A stretch of 64,000 nucleotides of DNA from Mycobacterium dioxanotrophicus (GCF_002157835.1 NZ_CP020809.1:5022001-5086000); one strand, 5' to 3'; positions 1-9,096 are shown, numbered from the stretch's first letter. The notes: generated from the letters alone by a model not told the origin. A program made the numbers and translations.

Positions 1-1
1 C

Positions 2-175
2 CGATGGGGTGCAGCCCAATCCGGAAACCACCGCGGCGAGTTCGAAGATCGGGTCGACCTGTCAGTACTGTCGCCCCAAGACCGCACCGCGCTGCGCAGC
101 ATCGGCCGAGAACTCAACGGAATTCGCCGCAAACTGGATTACCTGGCGTCGACGTCGGCGTTCTCCACGTGGTGA
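2..175 (+). CDS. C-terminal fragment of an unidentified protein (5' end outside window)
   Basis: An open frame enters the window at its left edge and ends at TGA 173-175, giving 57 visible residues. The tail reads as a charged, plausibly helical segment (motif LSPQDRTALRSIGREL) ending in ...STW. It contains no recognisable domain. It is preferred over the overlapping frames because its composition is protein-like and it stops just before the next gene. No function can be assigned. Confidence 0.5.
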   Translation, partial: RWGAAQSGNHRGEFEDRVDLSVLSPQDRTALRSIGRELNGIRRKLDYLASTSAFSTW

Positions 176-201
176 CCCAACGCGCGATACCCTGAGCCGA
201 G

Positions 202-855
202 ATGACGAATTCCGCACCGCACGATGCACTTCCACCCGACGGCCAGATGCCCTCTGACGAGGAGCTCGACCGGCTGTGGGCGCCATGGACCCCGAGCGAG
301 GTGACCGAGCGCCTCGCACACGTTCGCGCTCCGTGGTGTGTGGCCGGTGGCTGGGCGATCGACCTCTACCTCGGCGGTACACCGCGGCTCCATGCCGACA
401 TCGAGATCGCCGTTCCCCGCCAGGCTTTTCCGGAGATCGTCCATGCGTTGCCAGGCTTCCAGTGGGATGTCGCCGGAGCCGGGCGACTCTGGCCGTACGC
501 CGTCGCGGGCAAGCATCCCGACCTTCATCAGACCTGGTGCCGTGATCCCGCCAGCGGCCGCTATCACCTGGACGTGTTCCGCGAGCCGCACACCCGCGGC
601 CGGTGGGTGTGCCGCCGCGACCCGTCCATCACGCTGCCCTACGACGAGGTGATCGGTCACCGCGACGGTATGCCGTATCTCGTACCCGAGGTGGCTCTGC
701 TGTTCAAGGCGCGCCGCACCGACGCCAGGGATCACGACGACTTCGCCCGTGCCGCACCGCAGCTGACCGACACCGCCAGAAACCGCCTCGCCGGTTGGAT
801 CACCCGGCTCTATCCCGATCATGTCTGGCTGGGGCAACTCGCTGACGCACCCTGA
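202..855 (+). CDS. Nucleotidyltransferase-fold protein, aminoglycoside adenylyltransferase-like
   Basis: A 217-residue protein with the signature GGWAIDLYLGG near residues 48-58, followed by HADIEIAV. That resembles the Gly-rich strand and acidic metal-binding pair of small polymerase-beta-type nucleotidyltransferases such as the aminoglycoside 2''-adenylyltransferase-like family. A later DxxR/K-rich region (RTDARDHDDF) is also typical of that family. Family members transfer AMP to small molecules or have unknown substrates; antibiotic resistance is only one possibility. The gene stands alone, with ATG at 202 and no clear operon partner. The fold is fairly secure; the substrate is unknown. 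Confidence 0.7.
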   Translation: MTNSAPHDALPPDGQMPSDEELDRLWAPWTPSEVTERLAHVRAPWCVAGGWAIDLYLGGTPRLHADIEIAVPRQAFPEIVHALPGFQWDVAGAGRLWPYAVAGKHPDLHQTWCRDPASGRYHLDVFREPHTRGRWVCRRDPSITLPYDEVIGHRDGMPYLVPEVALLFKARRTDARDHDDFARAAPQLTDTARNRLAGWITRLYPDHVWLGQLADAP

Positions 856-907
856 GTGCACGACAAAGTAAGGCAGACTGGCGGCCACCTGAAGCCAGAG
901 CGTCAGT

Positions 908-2302
908 TCATTTGACCCAGATCGTGCGGAGGTTGGTGAATTCGCGCACGCCCGCAGCGCCGAGTTCGCGGCCGTACCCGCTGCGTTTGGTACCTCCGAA
1001 CGGCACTCGCGGGTCCGAGGTCACCATGGAGTTGATGAACAGCACTCCAGATTCGATGCGCTCGCCAACCGTGCGCGCACGGTTCACGTCGCGAGACCAA
1101 ACGCTTGCCGCCAAGCCGTATTCGGTGGAATTGGCCACCTGGATCGCCTGATCGTCGTCATCCACCCGGATCAAAGCCGCGACGGGTCCGAATGTCTCTT
1201 CCGATACCACCGGCATATCGTCGGTGACATCGGTGATCACGGTGGGCGCGTAGAAGTTTCCCGGGCGATCGAGCCGGTGGCCGCCGGTCAGTACTGTGGC
1301 TCCCCGACTTACCGACTGCTCGACCTGCCGCTGCACCTGATCGAGGATGTCCGGCCGGGCCAGCGGACCGACGGTGGTGCTGGGATCCAGCGGATCGCCG
1401 ACAGTGAGTGCGTTGACCGCAGCGACGAACTTCCTTTCGAACTGATCGGCAATATCGCGATGAATGATGAGACGTTTGGCTGCGATGCAGGTCTGGCCTG
1501 CGCACATAAATCGCGATTTCGCGGCGTGCACAGCCGCGGTATCGACGTCGGCGTCTGCCAGTACTACGAAGGGGTCGGAACCGCCTAGTTCGAGGACGCT
1601 CTTCTTCAGAGCGAGGCCGGCGGCCGAGGCTACGTAGGCGCCTGCACGCGTCGACCCGGTGAGGGTGACCGCCGCGATACGGCGGTCCGCGATGAGCCGG
1701 GCGACGACGGTGGGTACCTGGGATTCCTCGACGACCAAAGTGCGCAACACCCCGGCCGGCAGTTGGGCGGCCCGCAGTACCGACTCGATCGCCAGAGCGC
1801 TGCCGGTGACGTTGGCGGCGTGCTTGAGCAGCACGGTGTTTCCGGCGAGCAGGGCCGGGATGGCGAACCGGAAGACCTGCCATAGCGGGAAATTCCACGG
1901 CATCACAGCGAGAACGACGCCCAGCGGCTCGTACACAGTGCGGCAGGACTGCGCTGACACATCGAGGTCCTCCGGCTGCAGGTAGCTTGCGCCGTCCTGT
2001 GCATACTGCCGACACTGCCAGATGCATTTGTCGACTTCGGCGGTCGCTTCCGTTATGGGTTTGCCCATTTCGAGCGTGATTTGGGCAGCCAGCTCCTCGC
2101 GGCGATGCGCCAGGACGTCAGCGACGGTGCCCAGTAGCCGGGCGCGTTCGGGAACAGCTACGCCTTGCCATTTCAGGCCCGTCTCGTGGACGTGGTCGAC
2201 TGCCTCTTCGATTGCGGCGTCATCGTGTGCAGGGTAGTGCGCCAAGGGCTCGCCGGTGGCCGGGTTGGTGGTGATGATCGTTCGGATGTCAGTACTGGTC
2301 AC
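908..2302 (-). CDS. NAD(P)-dependent aldehyde dehydrogenase (succinate-semialdehyde dehydrogenase type)
   Basis: A 464-residue aldehyde dehydrogenase. Visible signatures are PWNFPLWQVFR (substrate/cofactor region), TGSTRAG (nucleotide binding), LELGGSDPFVV with the general-base Glu, and FMCAGQTCIAAKR with the catalytic Cys. The length and the ETFGPVA and RVPFGGTKRSGYGRE motifs fit the GabD/NAD-dependent semialdehyde group. It would oxidise an aldehyde intermediate to an acid. It lies 35 bases after the small GMC-partner gene in the same direction, so it is probably the last gene of the GMC arm of the LacI-controlled cluster. The true aldehyde is unknown; a short hydroxy- or semialdehyde is an inference from glycerate kinase in the other arm. 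Confidence 0.85.
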   Translation of the reverse strand: MTSTDIRTIITTNPATGEPLAHYPAHDDAAIEEAVDHVHETGLKWQGVAVPERARLLGTVADVLAHRREELAAQITLEMGKPITEATAEVDKCIWQCRQYAQDGASYLQPEDLDVSAQSCRTVYEPLGVVLAVMPWNFPLWQVFRFAIPALLAGNTVLLKHAANVTGSALAIESVLRAAQLPAGVLRTLVVEESQVPTVVARLIADRRIAAVTLTGSTRAGAYVASAAGLALKKSVLELGGSDPFVVLADADVDTAAVHAAKSRFMCAGQTCIAAKRLIIHRDIADQFERKFVAAVNALTVGDPLDPSTTVGPLARPDILDQVQRQVEQSVSRGATVLTGGHRLDRPGNFYAPTVITDVTDDMPVVSEETFGPVAALIRVDDDDQAIQVANSTEYGLAASVWSRDVNRARTVGERIESGVLFINSMVTSDPRVPFGGTKRSGYGRELGAAGVREFTNLRTIWVK

Positions 2303-2337
2303 AATGCTCCTACGGTGAGTTGCGGGGACTTGAGGTT

Positions 2338-2811
2338 TCAGGCCTGCCGGAATCGGGGTCCGCGTTCGATGACTCGCTCGAGCAGATCCTCATCGATGTC
2401 GACACCGGCCTGTACCGTGCGCGGTTGTTGCCCGGTGTAACCGAGCCTCTTGAGCACGTCGGAATGGGCGTAGTACCCGCCAGCAACGATGAGGCAAAGC
2501 GATTGGTAGAGCACAGGATAGGTCGTACGCAGGTGATCCAGCGCCATCTGGGGTGGTAGCCCCGCGGCGCGTGCCCACGCCGTGTTCAGATCCTCGATCA
2601 GATCAGGCCGGGCGTTGAGCACGACATCGAGTTGGGTTGTACTGACGTCGACCTCGCTTGCCGAGGGCATCTGCTCCCCCGCAGGAATGAGTAGATCCCC
2701 GATGGTGCCCAGCCAGAGCCTGCACGCGCCGCTAACTGCCGCGTCGTGTTTGCCGGTGGCCGCGGTGGTGCCGGTGGTCATCGAAAGCTCCTGAGCTGTG
2801 CTGACAATCAT
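2338..2811 (-). CDS. Small GMC-partner subunit, gluconate 2-dehydrogenase subunit 3-like
   Basis: A 157-residue protein resembling the small subunits that accompany membrane GMC dehydrogenases (gluconate 2-dehydrogenase subunit 3 type), with LIPAGEQMPSASEVDV, a helical middle and GGYYAHSDVLKRLGY. The start ATG at 2811 overlaps the TGA of the GMC gene as ATGA (2808-2811), which indicates translational coupling and supports this start; an internal ATG giving MTTGTT is the alternative. No Tat or Sec signal peptide is visible, unlike many family members, so the pair may work in the cytoplasm. Its role as structural or maturation partner of the GMC flavoenzyme is inferred from family and position. 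Confidence 0.7.
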   Translation of the reverse strand: MIVSTAQELSMTTGTTAATGKHDAAVSGACRLWLGTIGDLLIPAGEQMPSASEVDVSTTQLDVVLNARPDLIEDLNTAWARAAGLPPQMALDHLRTTYPVLYQSLCLIVAGGYYAHSDVLKRLGYTGQQPRTVQAGVDIDEDLLERVIERGPRFRQA

Positions 2812-4412
2812 GCGGGGACCTTCTGGTCGCGGCGGTTGGCGATCATGTGCTCGATCGATCGCAGCGCCAGAGCGGTGATGGTGCTGGTCGGGTTCACTCC
2901 GCCGGATGTCACGAAAACACTGCCATCGACGATGTAGAGGTTCGGGATGTCGTGAGTGCGCCCGTACTGGTCGACCACGGAGGTCTGCGGGTCATCACCC
3001 ATGCGGGCGGTGCCGAGAAGATGCCAGCCCGAGTAGCGCATGAGTGATTCGACCGCGGTGTCGTAGGCACCCGCGGTCTGCAACGACTCCACAGCTCGCG
3101 CGATGTGGAAATCGAGTAGTCGTCGGGAGTTTTCGCTTACCGCATAGGTGATCTTGGGTGCCGGGATCCCGGATGAATCGGTAAGTGTGGCATCGATGGT
3201 GACGCGATTATCGACATCCGGTAGGTCCTCACCGAAGATTCCCCAACTGATGGAGCGGCCCAGGTGTCGCCGCACGTGATCGTGGTGGGCCCGTCCCCAT
3301 ACGTCTTGTCCCGCCCGGGTGGGCATCGCCGCGTTCAGCGGTCCACCGGTGGGCGCCAGACTCCATTTTGCGCCGCGCACGAAGTCGCGGTCTGGGGAGG
3401 TTTCGTAGAATTCGTAGCAGGCGATTTTCGCACCGACGTGACCATTCCAGCTGGCCATGTCGTCGTCGAAATACCCAGTGACGTTGGCGAACGGATGCAT
3501 CATCAACCGACGTCCAAGTGCACCACTGGAGTTGGCGAGTCCATCTGGGTGCGCAGCCGTAGCGGAGTTGAGCAGGATGCGCGGTGTACCGATCGCATTG
3601 GCCGCGACGACCACGACATCAGCATATGCCGCGTCCCATGTTCCATCCGGACGCAAGAATTCCGCGCCCGAGGCAAGACCGTTGGGCGACATCAGGATCC
3701 GTGATACCCGCGCGCCGGTGAGGAGCCGGGCACCCTCCGCGGTAGCCTGCGGCCAGTGGGTCAGGTCGGTCGAGGCCTTTGCGCCTTCTGGGCAGCCCTG
3801 CATGCATGCGCCGATCTGCACACACGGTCGCCGGCCGCGATAGGGTGCCGACAGGACCGCCTGCGCCGCCGGCCACCAGTGCCAGCCGAGTTGGTCATGG
3901 GCCCTTGCCATTCGGGCTCCGATCGCCCCGATGGGCAGCGGGGGAAGTGGTGGACCGGTCCCTTCCGGGTATGCCGGGTCCCCTTCGACTCCCGAGACAC
4001 CGAACGCGACATCCGTGCGTTCGTAGAACGGTTGCAGGTCGGCGTAACGCAACGGCCAGTCATCAGCGACACCGTCCAGCGTGCGCACTCGGAAATCAGA
4101 TGGCAGCAATCGAGGCCAGTCCCCCGCGTAGAGGACCATGCTCCCGCCGACACCGGCGAACATCAGCGGCGCCACATCCGAGGCGCTGTCATCGACTGGA
4201 TAGTCCGCCGGATTACCCCGAATGTTGGGACTACCCGACCACTGCTTACGGGCCTCCAGCTCGTAGGTGGGCCGCTGCGCAGGGTAGTCGGCGCGATCCG
4301 GCCAACTGCCCTGCTCCAGACAAAGCACATCGAAGCCGGCGCCGGACAGCGCTCCGGCAGCAACACCTCCGGACGCCCCGGCGCCGATGATCAGCACGTC
4401 AGCGTGTTCCAT
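2808..4412 (-). CDS. GMC-family FAD-dependent oxidoreductase
   Basis: Starting at ATG 4412, behind an AAAGGGA ribosome site, this encodes 534 residues. The N terminus ADVLIIGAGASGGVAAGAL is a dinucleotide-binding Rossmann motif for FAD. The C terminus carries WHLLGTARMG and GGVNPTSTITAL, the GMC C-terminal domain with its active-site His and Asn. A longer frame to 4475 exists but would run through the LacI-type operator at 4453-4466, so the shorter start is chosen. GMC enzymes oxidise alcohols of sugars or polyols. With the coupled small subunit it resembles two-component sugar dehydrogenases. It is probably repressed by the adjacent LacI protein. The substrate is not deducible. Confidence 0.85.
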   Translation of the reverse strand: MEHADVLIIGAGASGGVAAGALSGAGFDVLCLEQGSWPDRADYPAQRPTYELEARKQWSGSPNIRGNPADYPVDDSASDVAPLMFAGVGGSMVLYAGDWPRLLPSDFRVRTLDGVADDWPLRYADLQPFYERTDVAFGVSGVEGDPAYPEGTGPPLPPLPIGAIGARMARAHDQLGWHWWPAAQAVLSAPYRGRRPCVQIGACMQGCPEGAKASTDLTHWPQATAEGARLLTGARVSRILMSPNGLASGAEFLRPDGTWDAAYADVVVVAANAIGTPRILLNSATAAHPDGLANSSGALGRRLMMHPFANVTGYFDDDMASWNGHVGAKIACYEFYETSPDRDFVRGAKWSLAPTGGPLNAAMPTRAGQDVWGRAHHDHVRRHLGRSISWGIFGEDLPDVDNRVTIDATLTDSSGIPAPKITYAVSENSRRLLDFHIARAVESLQTAGAYDTAVESLMRYSGWHLLGTARMGDDPQTSVVDQYGRTHDIPNLYIVDGSVFVTSGGVNPTSTITALALRSIEHMIANRRDQKVPA

Positions 4413-4452
4413 AACGATCCCTTTCCTACGTCCGCGGCGAGCACCCGCAATT

Positions 4453-4466
4453 GGTAAGCGCTTTCC
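4453..4466. promoter_or_regulatory. LacI-family operator before the GMC gene
   Basis: GGTAAGCGCTTTCC, a near-palindrome with the central CG typical of LacI/PurR-family sites. It lies about 40 bases upstream of the GMC start. Its exact reverse complement recurs at 5741-5754 before the divergent operon. The two identical 14-mers flank the LacI gene, which strongly suggests they are its operators. Confidence 0.8.
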
Positions 4467-4552
4467 TCTGACCATACGAGCATCGCAGCGTATGTGGCAA
4501 GGGTCACGTCAAAAGTGCCTGACAGAGATGGCGAGGCCGCGCTGAGAGAAGA

Positions 4553-5611
4553 TCAGGCCAAGGGACCGGCGATGCGTGCCGGAGCCGTGCTGGAGCGCAC
4601 CACCAGGTCCACCGGTACGTGGATGTTGCGGGGTTTGTCAGCGCCCATGGATTCGGTGGAAAGCAGCAGGTCCATCGCCTGCGCGCCCATGTCCTCAAGC
4701 GGTAGCCGCACCGTGGTCAAGGGCGTGCGGAGGTCTGCGGCGATCCACAGGTCGTCAAAGCCGACCACGGACACCTCGGCAGGTACCCGGTACCCGAGTG
4801 GATCGGCGAGGGCCGCCAAGGCACCCGCCGCCATCAGGTCATTGAGCGCGAAGATGGCCGTGATCCCAGGGTCGCGCTCGAACAGGGCGAGAGTCGCCGC
4901 AAATCCGCCGCTGCGCGTGAAATCGCCACCGACGACGGGGATCTGGGAGGCGTCAAGCCCGAAAGATTCCCACGCGCCCGTAAAGCCCGACAGCCGATCG
5001 CTGACCGACGACAAGAACGAGGGGCCAGAAATGATCCCTACCTTGCGGTGGCCGAGATCGTGGAGATGCCGGGCGACCTGGGCCCCGCCGTTCTTATTGG
5101 CCGGCAAGACGCCCGGATACGGCAGATTGTGGTCACTGACCAGTGCGATGCGCCCGCCTCCGCGGGCAAAACCCTCCAGCACAGCAGCCAGCGCTTCGGT
5201 GTATCCCTCGGTGGTCACCCCACTGCCGGCGAGCAACAACCCTCGAACCCGCTGAGCTTGAAGGCGTTTGACGTACTCGATCTCACGGTCGGGATCATGG
5301 AAGGTGTTCGCCAGCGTCGTGAGCAAGCCATGTCTCGCAGCGACAGTCATCGCGCCGCGGGCGATCGCGGCGAAGTAGGGATCGTCGACCTCATGGACAA
5401 CAAGGCCCACGACTGAGGTCGTCGAGCGCGCCAACGCTTGGGCCGGGCCATTGGACACATAACCCAAGTCAGCGGCTGCACGCCGAATCTTCTCCGCCGC
5501 GGCCGCCCCGACAGTGCGGGAACTGCCGTTGAGCACCCGTGATGCCGTCGCCAACGAGAGCCCGGCCCGGTCGGCAACGTCCTGCAGTGTGACCCCGCTG
5601 TTGTCCATCAC
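4553..5611 (-). CDS. LacI-family transcriptional repressor of the catabolic cluster
   Basis: A 352-residue regulator. The N-terminal helix-turn-helix reads VTLQDVADRAGLSLATASRVLNG, followed by the hinge-helix segment GYVSNGPAQALARS and a periplasmic-binding-protein-like effector domain (VVGLVVHEVDDPYFAAIARG, VSVVGFDDL). MetMet at the start leaves 5611 or 5608 as the initiation codon. It sits between the two structural arms and is flanked by two identical LacI-type palindromes, so it is very probably the local repressor, released by a sugar or sugar derivative. The inducer cannot be read from sequence. Confidence 0.9.
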   Translation of the reverse strand: MMDNSGVTLQDVADRAGLSLATASRVLNGSSRTVGAAAAEKIRRAAADLGYVSNGPAQALARSTTSVVGLVVHEVDDPYFAAIARGAMTVAARHGLLTTLANTFHDPDREIEYVKRLQAQRVRGLLLAGSGVTTEGYTEALAAVLEGFARGGGRIALVSDHNLPYPGVLPANKNGGAQVARHLHDLGHRKVGIISGPSFLSSVSDRLSGFTGAWESFGLDASQIPVVGGDFTRSGGFAATLALFERDPGITAIFALNDLMAAGALAALADPLGYRVPAEVSVVGFDDLWIAADLRTPLTTVRLPLEDMGAQAMDLLLSTESMGADKPRNIHVPVDLVVRSSTAPARIAGPLA

Positions 5612-5740
5612 CGCCCCGTCATCTCGGCTTATCCCCCAGGAACTTTATCCCCCGAATGGGAGCACGAAGCGGGCCGCACCGCGCAGGCATCCCACATTTC
5701 ACTACCGGTGTTGCGCGCCTCACGGTGCCCATGCTTCTAT

Positions 5741-5754
5741 GGAAAGCGCTTACC
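5741..5754. promoter_or_regulatory. LacI-family operator before the Gfo/Idh operon
   Basis: GGAAAGCGCTTACC, the exact reverse complement of the site at 4453-4466. It is 26 bases before the ATG of the first plus-strand gene and inside the region divergent from lacI, where repressor binding would cover the promoter of the operon. Confidence 0.8.
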
Positions 5755-5780
5755 CAAATCGTAATCTCGGAGGACCACTC

Positions 5781-6965
5781 ATGCCACCATCGCGCATCGG
5801 AATCATCATGAACGGGGCTTCGGGCCGGATGGGTTACCGCCAGCACCTCACGCGGTCGATCCTGCCGATCCGCGACCAAGGCGGAGTGCTGCTCTCCGAC
5901 GGTCGCACCCGGGTGCAGGTCGAGCCCATCCTGGTAGGTCGCGACCGCAAGAAACTCCAGGAGATCGCCGACCGCCACAACATCGCCCACGTCTCGACTG
6001 ACCTGGACGCCTGTCTCGCCGATCCCCAATGGGATATCTACGCCGACTTCCTGCTCACCAAGGCGCGAGTTCCCGCTCTACACAAAGCCATCGACGCCGG
6101 CAAAGCGACCTACACCGAGAAGCCCACCGCCGAAAGCCTCGACGCTGCTCTCGAACTGGCGCGCCGCGCCCAACGCGCAGGCATCAAGAACGGCGTGGTG
6201 CACGACAAGCTGTTCCTTCCCGGACTGGTCAAGCTGAAGACTCTCATCGACTCGGGATTCTTCGGGAAAATCCTCTCGGTCCGTGGAGAATTCGGCTACT
6301 GGGTGTTCGAAGGGGACTGGCAACCCGCGCAGCGCCCGAGCTGGAATTACCGCGCCGAGGACGGTGGCGGCATCATCGTCGACATGTTCCCGCACTGGAA
6401 CTACGTGCTGGAGTACCTGTTCGGGAACGTCAAATCGGTGTATGCCGCAGCCCGCACCCATATTCCGGCCCGCGTCGACGAGACGGGCGTCGCCTACACC
6501 GCCACCGCAGATGACGCCGCCTACGCCATCTTCGAGTTGGCCGGCGGCATCGTCGCTCAGCTGAACTCCAGTTGGACCGTGCGGGTCCACCGCCGCGAGC
6601 TGGTCGAATTCCAGGTCGACGGCACTCACGGAAGTGCCGTCGCAGGACTCTTCGACTGCAGAGTGCAGCACCGAACGCTCACTCCCCGCCCGGTATGGAA
6701 TCCCGACCTACCTGACACACACAACTACCTCGCCGACTGGACCACGGTGCCCGACAACGTCCCCGTCGACAACGGATTCAAAGTGCAGTGGGAGCAGTTC
6801 ATCCGCCACGTCGTCGAGGACGCCCCCCACCCGTACGACTTCCTTTCCGGCGCGCGCGGAGTGCAGCTGGCCGAAGCAGGGCTGCAGAGTTCGCGCACCG
6901 GCACTCGGGTACAGCTGCGCGAACTGACCCTCGAGGCTCCGCACGACGTGGCAGTGAGCGTGTGA
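5781..6965 (+). CDS. Gfo/Idh/MocA-family NAD(P)-dependent oxidoreductase
   Basis: A 394-residue protein started at ATG 5781 behind CGGAGGACC; the upstream in-frame extension overlaps lacI and the operator and is rejected. The N-terminal IGIIMNGASGRMG (about 6-18) is the Rossmann nucleotide loop. YTEKPTAES holds the family's EKP motif (Glu113-Lys114-Pro115). DGGGIIVDMFPHWNYVLE gives the Asp201/His205 catalytic pair. Such enzymes oxidise a hydroxyl of a sugar, inositol or sugar acid. It heads an operon of overlapping genes (next start overlaps by one base) and is likely the first or second oxidation step of the pathway. The substrate is unknown. Confidence 0.85.
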   Translation: MPPSRIGIIMNGASGRMGYRQHLTRSILPIRDQGGVLLSDGRTRVQVEPILVGRDRKKLQEIADRHNIAHVSTDLDACLADPQWDIYADFLLTKARVPALHKAIDAGKATYTEKPTAESLDAALELARRAQRAGIKNGVVHDKLFLPGLVKLKTLIDSGFFGKILSVRGEFGYWVFEGDWQPAQRPSWNYRAEDGGGIIVDMFPHWNYVLEYLFGNVKSVYAAARTHIPARVDETGVAYTATADDAAYAIFELAGGIVAQLNSSWTVRVHRRELVEFQVDGTHGSAVAGLFDCRVQHRTLTPRPVWNPDLPDTHNYLADWTTVPDNVPVDNGFKVQWEQFIRHVVEDAPHPYDFLSGARGVQLAEAGLQSSRTGTRVQLRELTLEAPHDVAVSV

Positions 6966-8143
6966 TGGGCAACATCAATCTCATCGACGAGTTCGGTACG
7001 TTGGCGCCGTACGAGCTGCAGTCCAACACTGTTGGCGATCCAGGGCCCGGCTCCCCCCGCGCGCGGGCCGCCTTCGCCGCCGCACACGTTGTGCCCCGGG
7101 TCGCGGGCAACAATGTGCCAGGAGCTGCGGCCGACATCGACTGGGACGCCACCATGGCGTTCCGCCATCACCTGTGGTCCTGGCACCTCGGCGTCGCGGA
7201 CGCCATGGATACCGCCCAACGCAACATGGGTCTCGACGCGCCCGCGGTACGCGAATTGATCACCCGTAGCGCTGCTGAGGCCGCCCAGGTAGGCGGCGCT
7301 CTGGTCGTCGGTGTCAACACCGATCACATTGAGAGCCAAGATATCTCGGTCGACGAGATAATCAGCGCATACCTCGAACAGCTCCACCACGCCGAAAACG
7401 CGGGAGCTCAGGCAGTCCTGATGGCCAGCCGCCACCTGGCCCGCGCGGCCCACGACCCTGCGGACTACCGCCGCGTCTACGGCGCTGTGCTTGCGCGCGC
7501 GGCGCAGCCGGTGATCCTGCACTGGCTGGGCACTCCGTTCGACGCACAGCTGGCGGGCTACTTCGGGTCGAACGACCTGAGCGTTGCACGCGCAACGGTG
7601 CGCTCGATCATCGAAGACAACCTCGACCGGGTCGCGGGGATCAAGGTGAGCCTGCTCGACGGGCGCACCGAGATCTCTCTGCGCCGGGAACTGCCCGGAT
7701 CGGTGCGGGTGTACACGGGCGACGACTTCAACTACGTCGATCTCATCGCCGGCGACGCCGACGGCCACTGTGATGCCCTGCTCGGCGCTTTCGCCACCTG
7801 TGCTCCTGTGGCGTCGGCCGCGTTGTCGGCGTTGGACGACGGCGACGAGGACCGCTTCCGGGCGCTGCTGCAACCCACCCAGACGTTGGCCCGCCATGTC
7901 TTCGCCGCACCCACCGAGTACTACAAGACCGGAGTGGCGTTCCTGTCCTGGCTCAACGGTCACCAACCGGCGTTCACCATGGTCAACGGCCTGCAGTCGG
8001 CTCGCAGCCTGCCTCACCTATCCCGGCTCGTGCAACTCGCCGATGCGGCCGGCGCACTGGAGCACCCCGAACTGGCTGCGCAGCGCTGGAGCGATCTTCT
8101 CACCGTCCATGGCGTGCGCTCGGCGATGCGGGTGTTCCCATGA
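6965..8143 (+). CDS. DUF993 protein, dihydrodipicolinate-synthase/aldolase-like
   Basis: A 392-residue protein that appears to belong to DUF993, a family related to TIM-barrel aldolases of the DapA group. Visible barrel-like segments include GALVVGVNTDHIES, QAVLMASRHLAR, PVILHWLGTPFDAQL, VAGIKVSLLDG (a Lys on a strand, a candidate Schiff-base residue) and VRVYTGDDFNYVDLIAGDADG. The ATG overlaps the preceding TGA by one base and its own stop overlaps the next start, so it is translationally coupled to a Gfo/Idh dehydrogenase and an isomerase-fold protein. A retro-aldol or related carbon-carbon cleavage is inferred. I know of no characterised reaction for the family. Confidence 0.7.
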   Translation: MGNINLIDEFGTLAPYELQSNTVGDPGPGSPRARAAFAAAHVVPRVAGNNVPGAAADIDWDATMAFRHHLWSWHLGVADAMDTAQRNMGLDAPAVRELITRSAAEAAQVGGALVVGVNTDHIESQDISVDEIISAYLEQLHHAENAGAQAVLMASRHLARAAHDPADYRRVYGAVLARAAQPVILHWLGTPFDAQLAGYFGSNDLSVARATVRSIIEDNLDRVAGIKVSLLDGRTEISLRRELPGSVRVYTGDDFNYVDLIAGDADGHCDALLGAFATCAPVASAALSALDDGDEDRFRALLQPTQTLARHVFAAPTEYYKTGVAFLSWLNGHQPAFTMVNGLQSARSLPHLSRLVQLADAAGALEHPELAAQRWSDLLTVHGVRSAMRVFP

Positions 8144-9096
8144 GTGCCCATCCCCGCCTGTCGCTCAACCAGGCCAGCATCAAGTACGCACCACTGCAGG
8201 AGGCGCTGACCGCCACCGCGGAATCCGGCATCACATCGATAGGGCTATGGCGAGAACCCGTCGCCGAAGTCGGATTGCCGAAAGCAACCGAGCTGGTCGC
8301 CGCGTCGGGTCTGCGCGTCTCCAGCCTGTGCCGAGGCGGATTCATCACCGCCTCCGACCGTGCTGCCCGCAGCGCGGCACTCGACGAAAACCGCCGAGCC
8401 ATCGACGAAACTGCGGCTCTCGCCCACGCCGGAGCCGAAGGATCAGCTGCCGTCCTGGTCCTGGTCGCCGGCGGTCTGCCCGATCGGGACACCGATCTGC
8501 GTGGCGCACGCGAGCGCGCCCAGGACGCCATCGGTCACCTCGTCGAGCACGCGCACGGCGCCGGGGTAACGCTGGCAGTCGAACCCATGCACCCGATGTA
8601 TGCCGCCGACCGAGGCGTCATCTCAACCCTGGGTCAGGCCCTGGACATCGCCGAACCATTCCCCGCGATCACTGTCGGGGTCGTCGTGGACGCCTTTCAC
8701 ATCTGGTGGGACCCTGAGGTTTTCGACCAGATCGCCAGGGCCGGCGCCCAGGGCCGCATCGCCTCCTACCAAGTCAATGACTGGATCACCCCTCTGCCCG
8801 CCGACAGTCTGCTCGCCCGCGGCGTCATGGGACATGGCCACATCGATCTGCCGCGGTTGACCCAGGCGGTGCTGGCCGCCGGCTACACCGGCGACGTCGA
8901 GGTGGAGATCTTCAACCAACAACTCTGGGACATGCCTTACCAGCAAGCAGCTTCCCTCATCGCAGCCCAGTTCGACGCCATCGCGATGCCCACACCGAAC
9001 ACCGCGCACTGTTCCCCGCTGACCGCCGTTCCGACGCCGGCCAACCATGGGCCCACCCTGGCTACCGGCACTGTCATCACCAGGACTTCAAAATGA
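8140..9096 (+). CDS. Sugar phosphate isomerase/epimerase family protein
   Basis: A 318-residue xylose-isomerase-like TIM barrel. The metal-site acids usual to the family appear in VTLAVEPMHPMYAADRG, VGVVVDAFHIWWDPE and GDVEVEIFN. The start ATG 8140 overlaps the previous stop (ATGA). Family members include epimerases, isomerases, dehydratases and inosose-type enzymes, so the exact reaction is open. In this operon it likely rearranges the oxidised sugar before or after the DUF993 step. The C-terminal 35 residues are Pro/Thr-rich and look like a flexible tail. Confidence 0.8.
   Translation: MSAHPRLSLNQASIKYAPLQEALTATAESGITSIGLWREPVAEVGLPKATELVAASGLRVSSLCRGGFITASDRAARSAALDENRRAIDETAALAHAGAEGSAAVLVLVAGGLPDRDTDLRGARERAQDAIGHLVEHAHGAGVTLAVEPMHPMYAADRGVISTLGQALDIAEPFPAITVGVVVDAFHIWWDPEVFDQIARAGAQGRIASYQVNDWITPLPADSLLARGVMGHGHIDLPRLTQAVLAAGYTGDVEVEIFNQQLWDMPYQQAASLIAAQFDAIAMPTPNTAHCSPLTAVPTPANHGPTLATGTVITRTSK

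Noticed and set aside
5514..5780. Upstream extension of the Gfo/Idh gene
   Set aside because: It overlaps lacI in antisense and includes the operator; ATG 5781 has a good ribosome site and begins the Rossmann motif.
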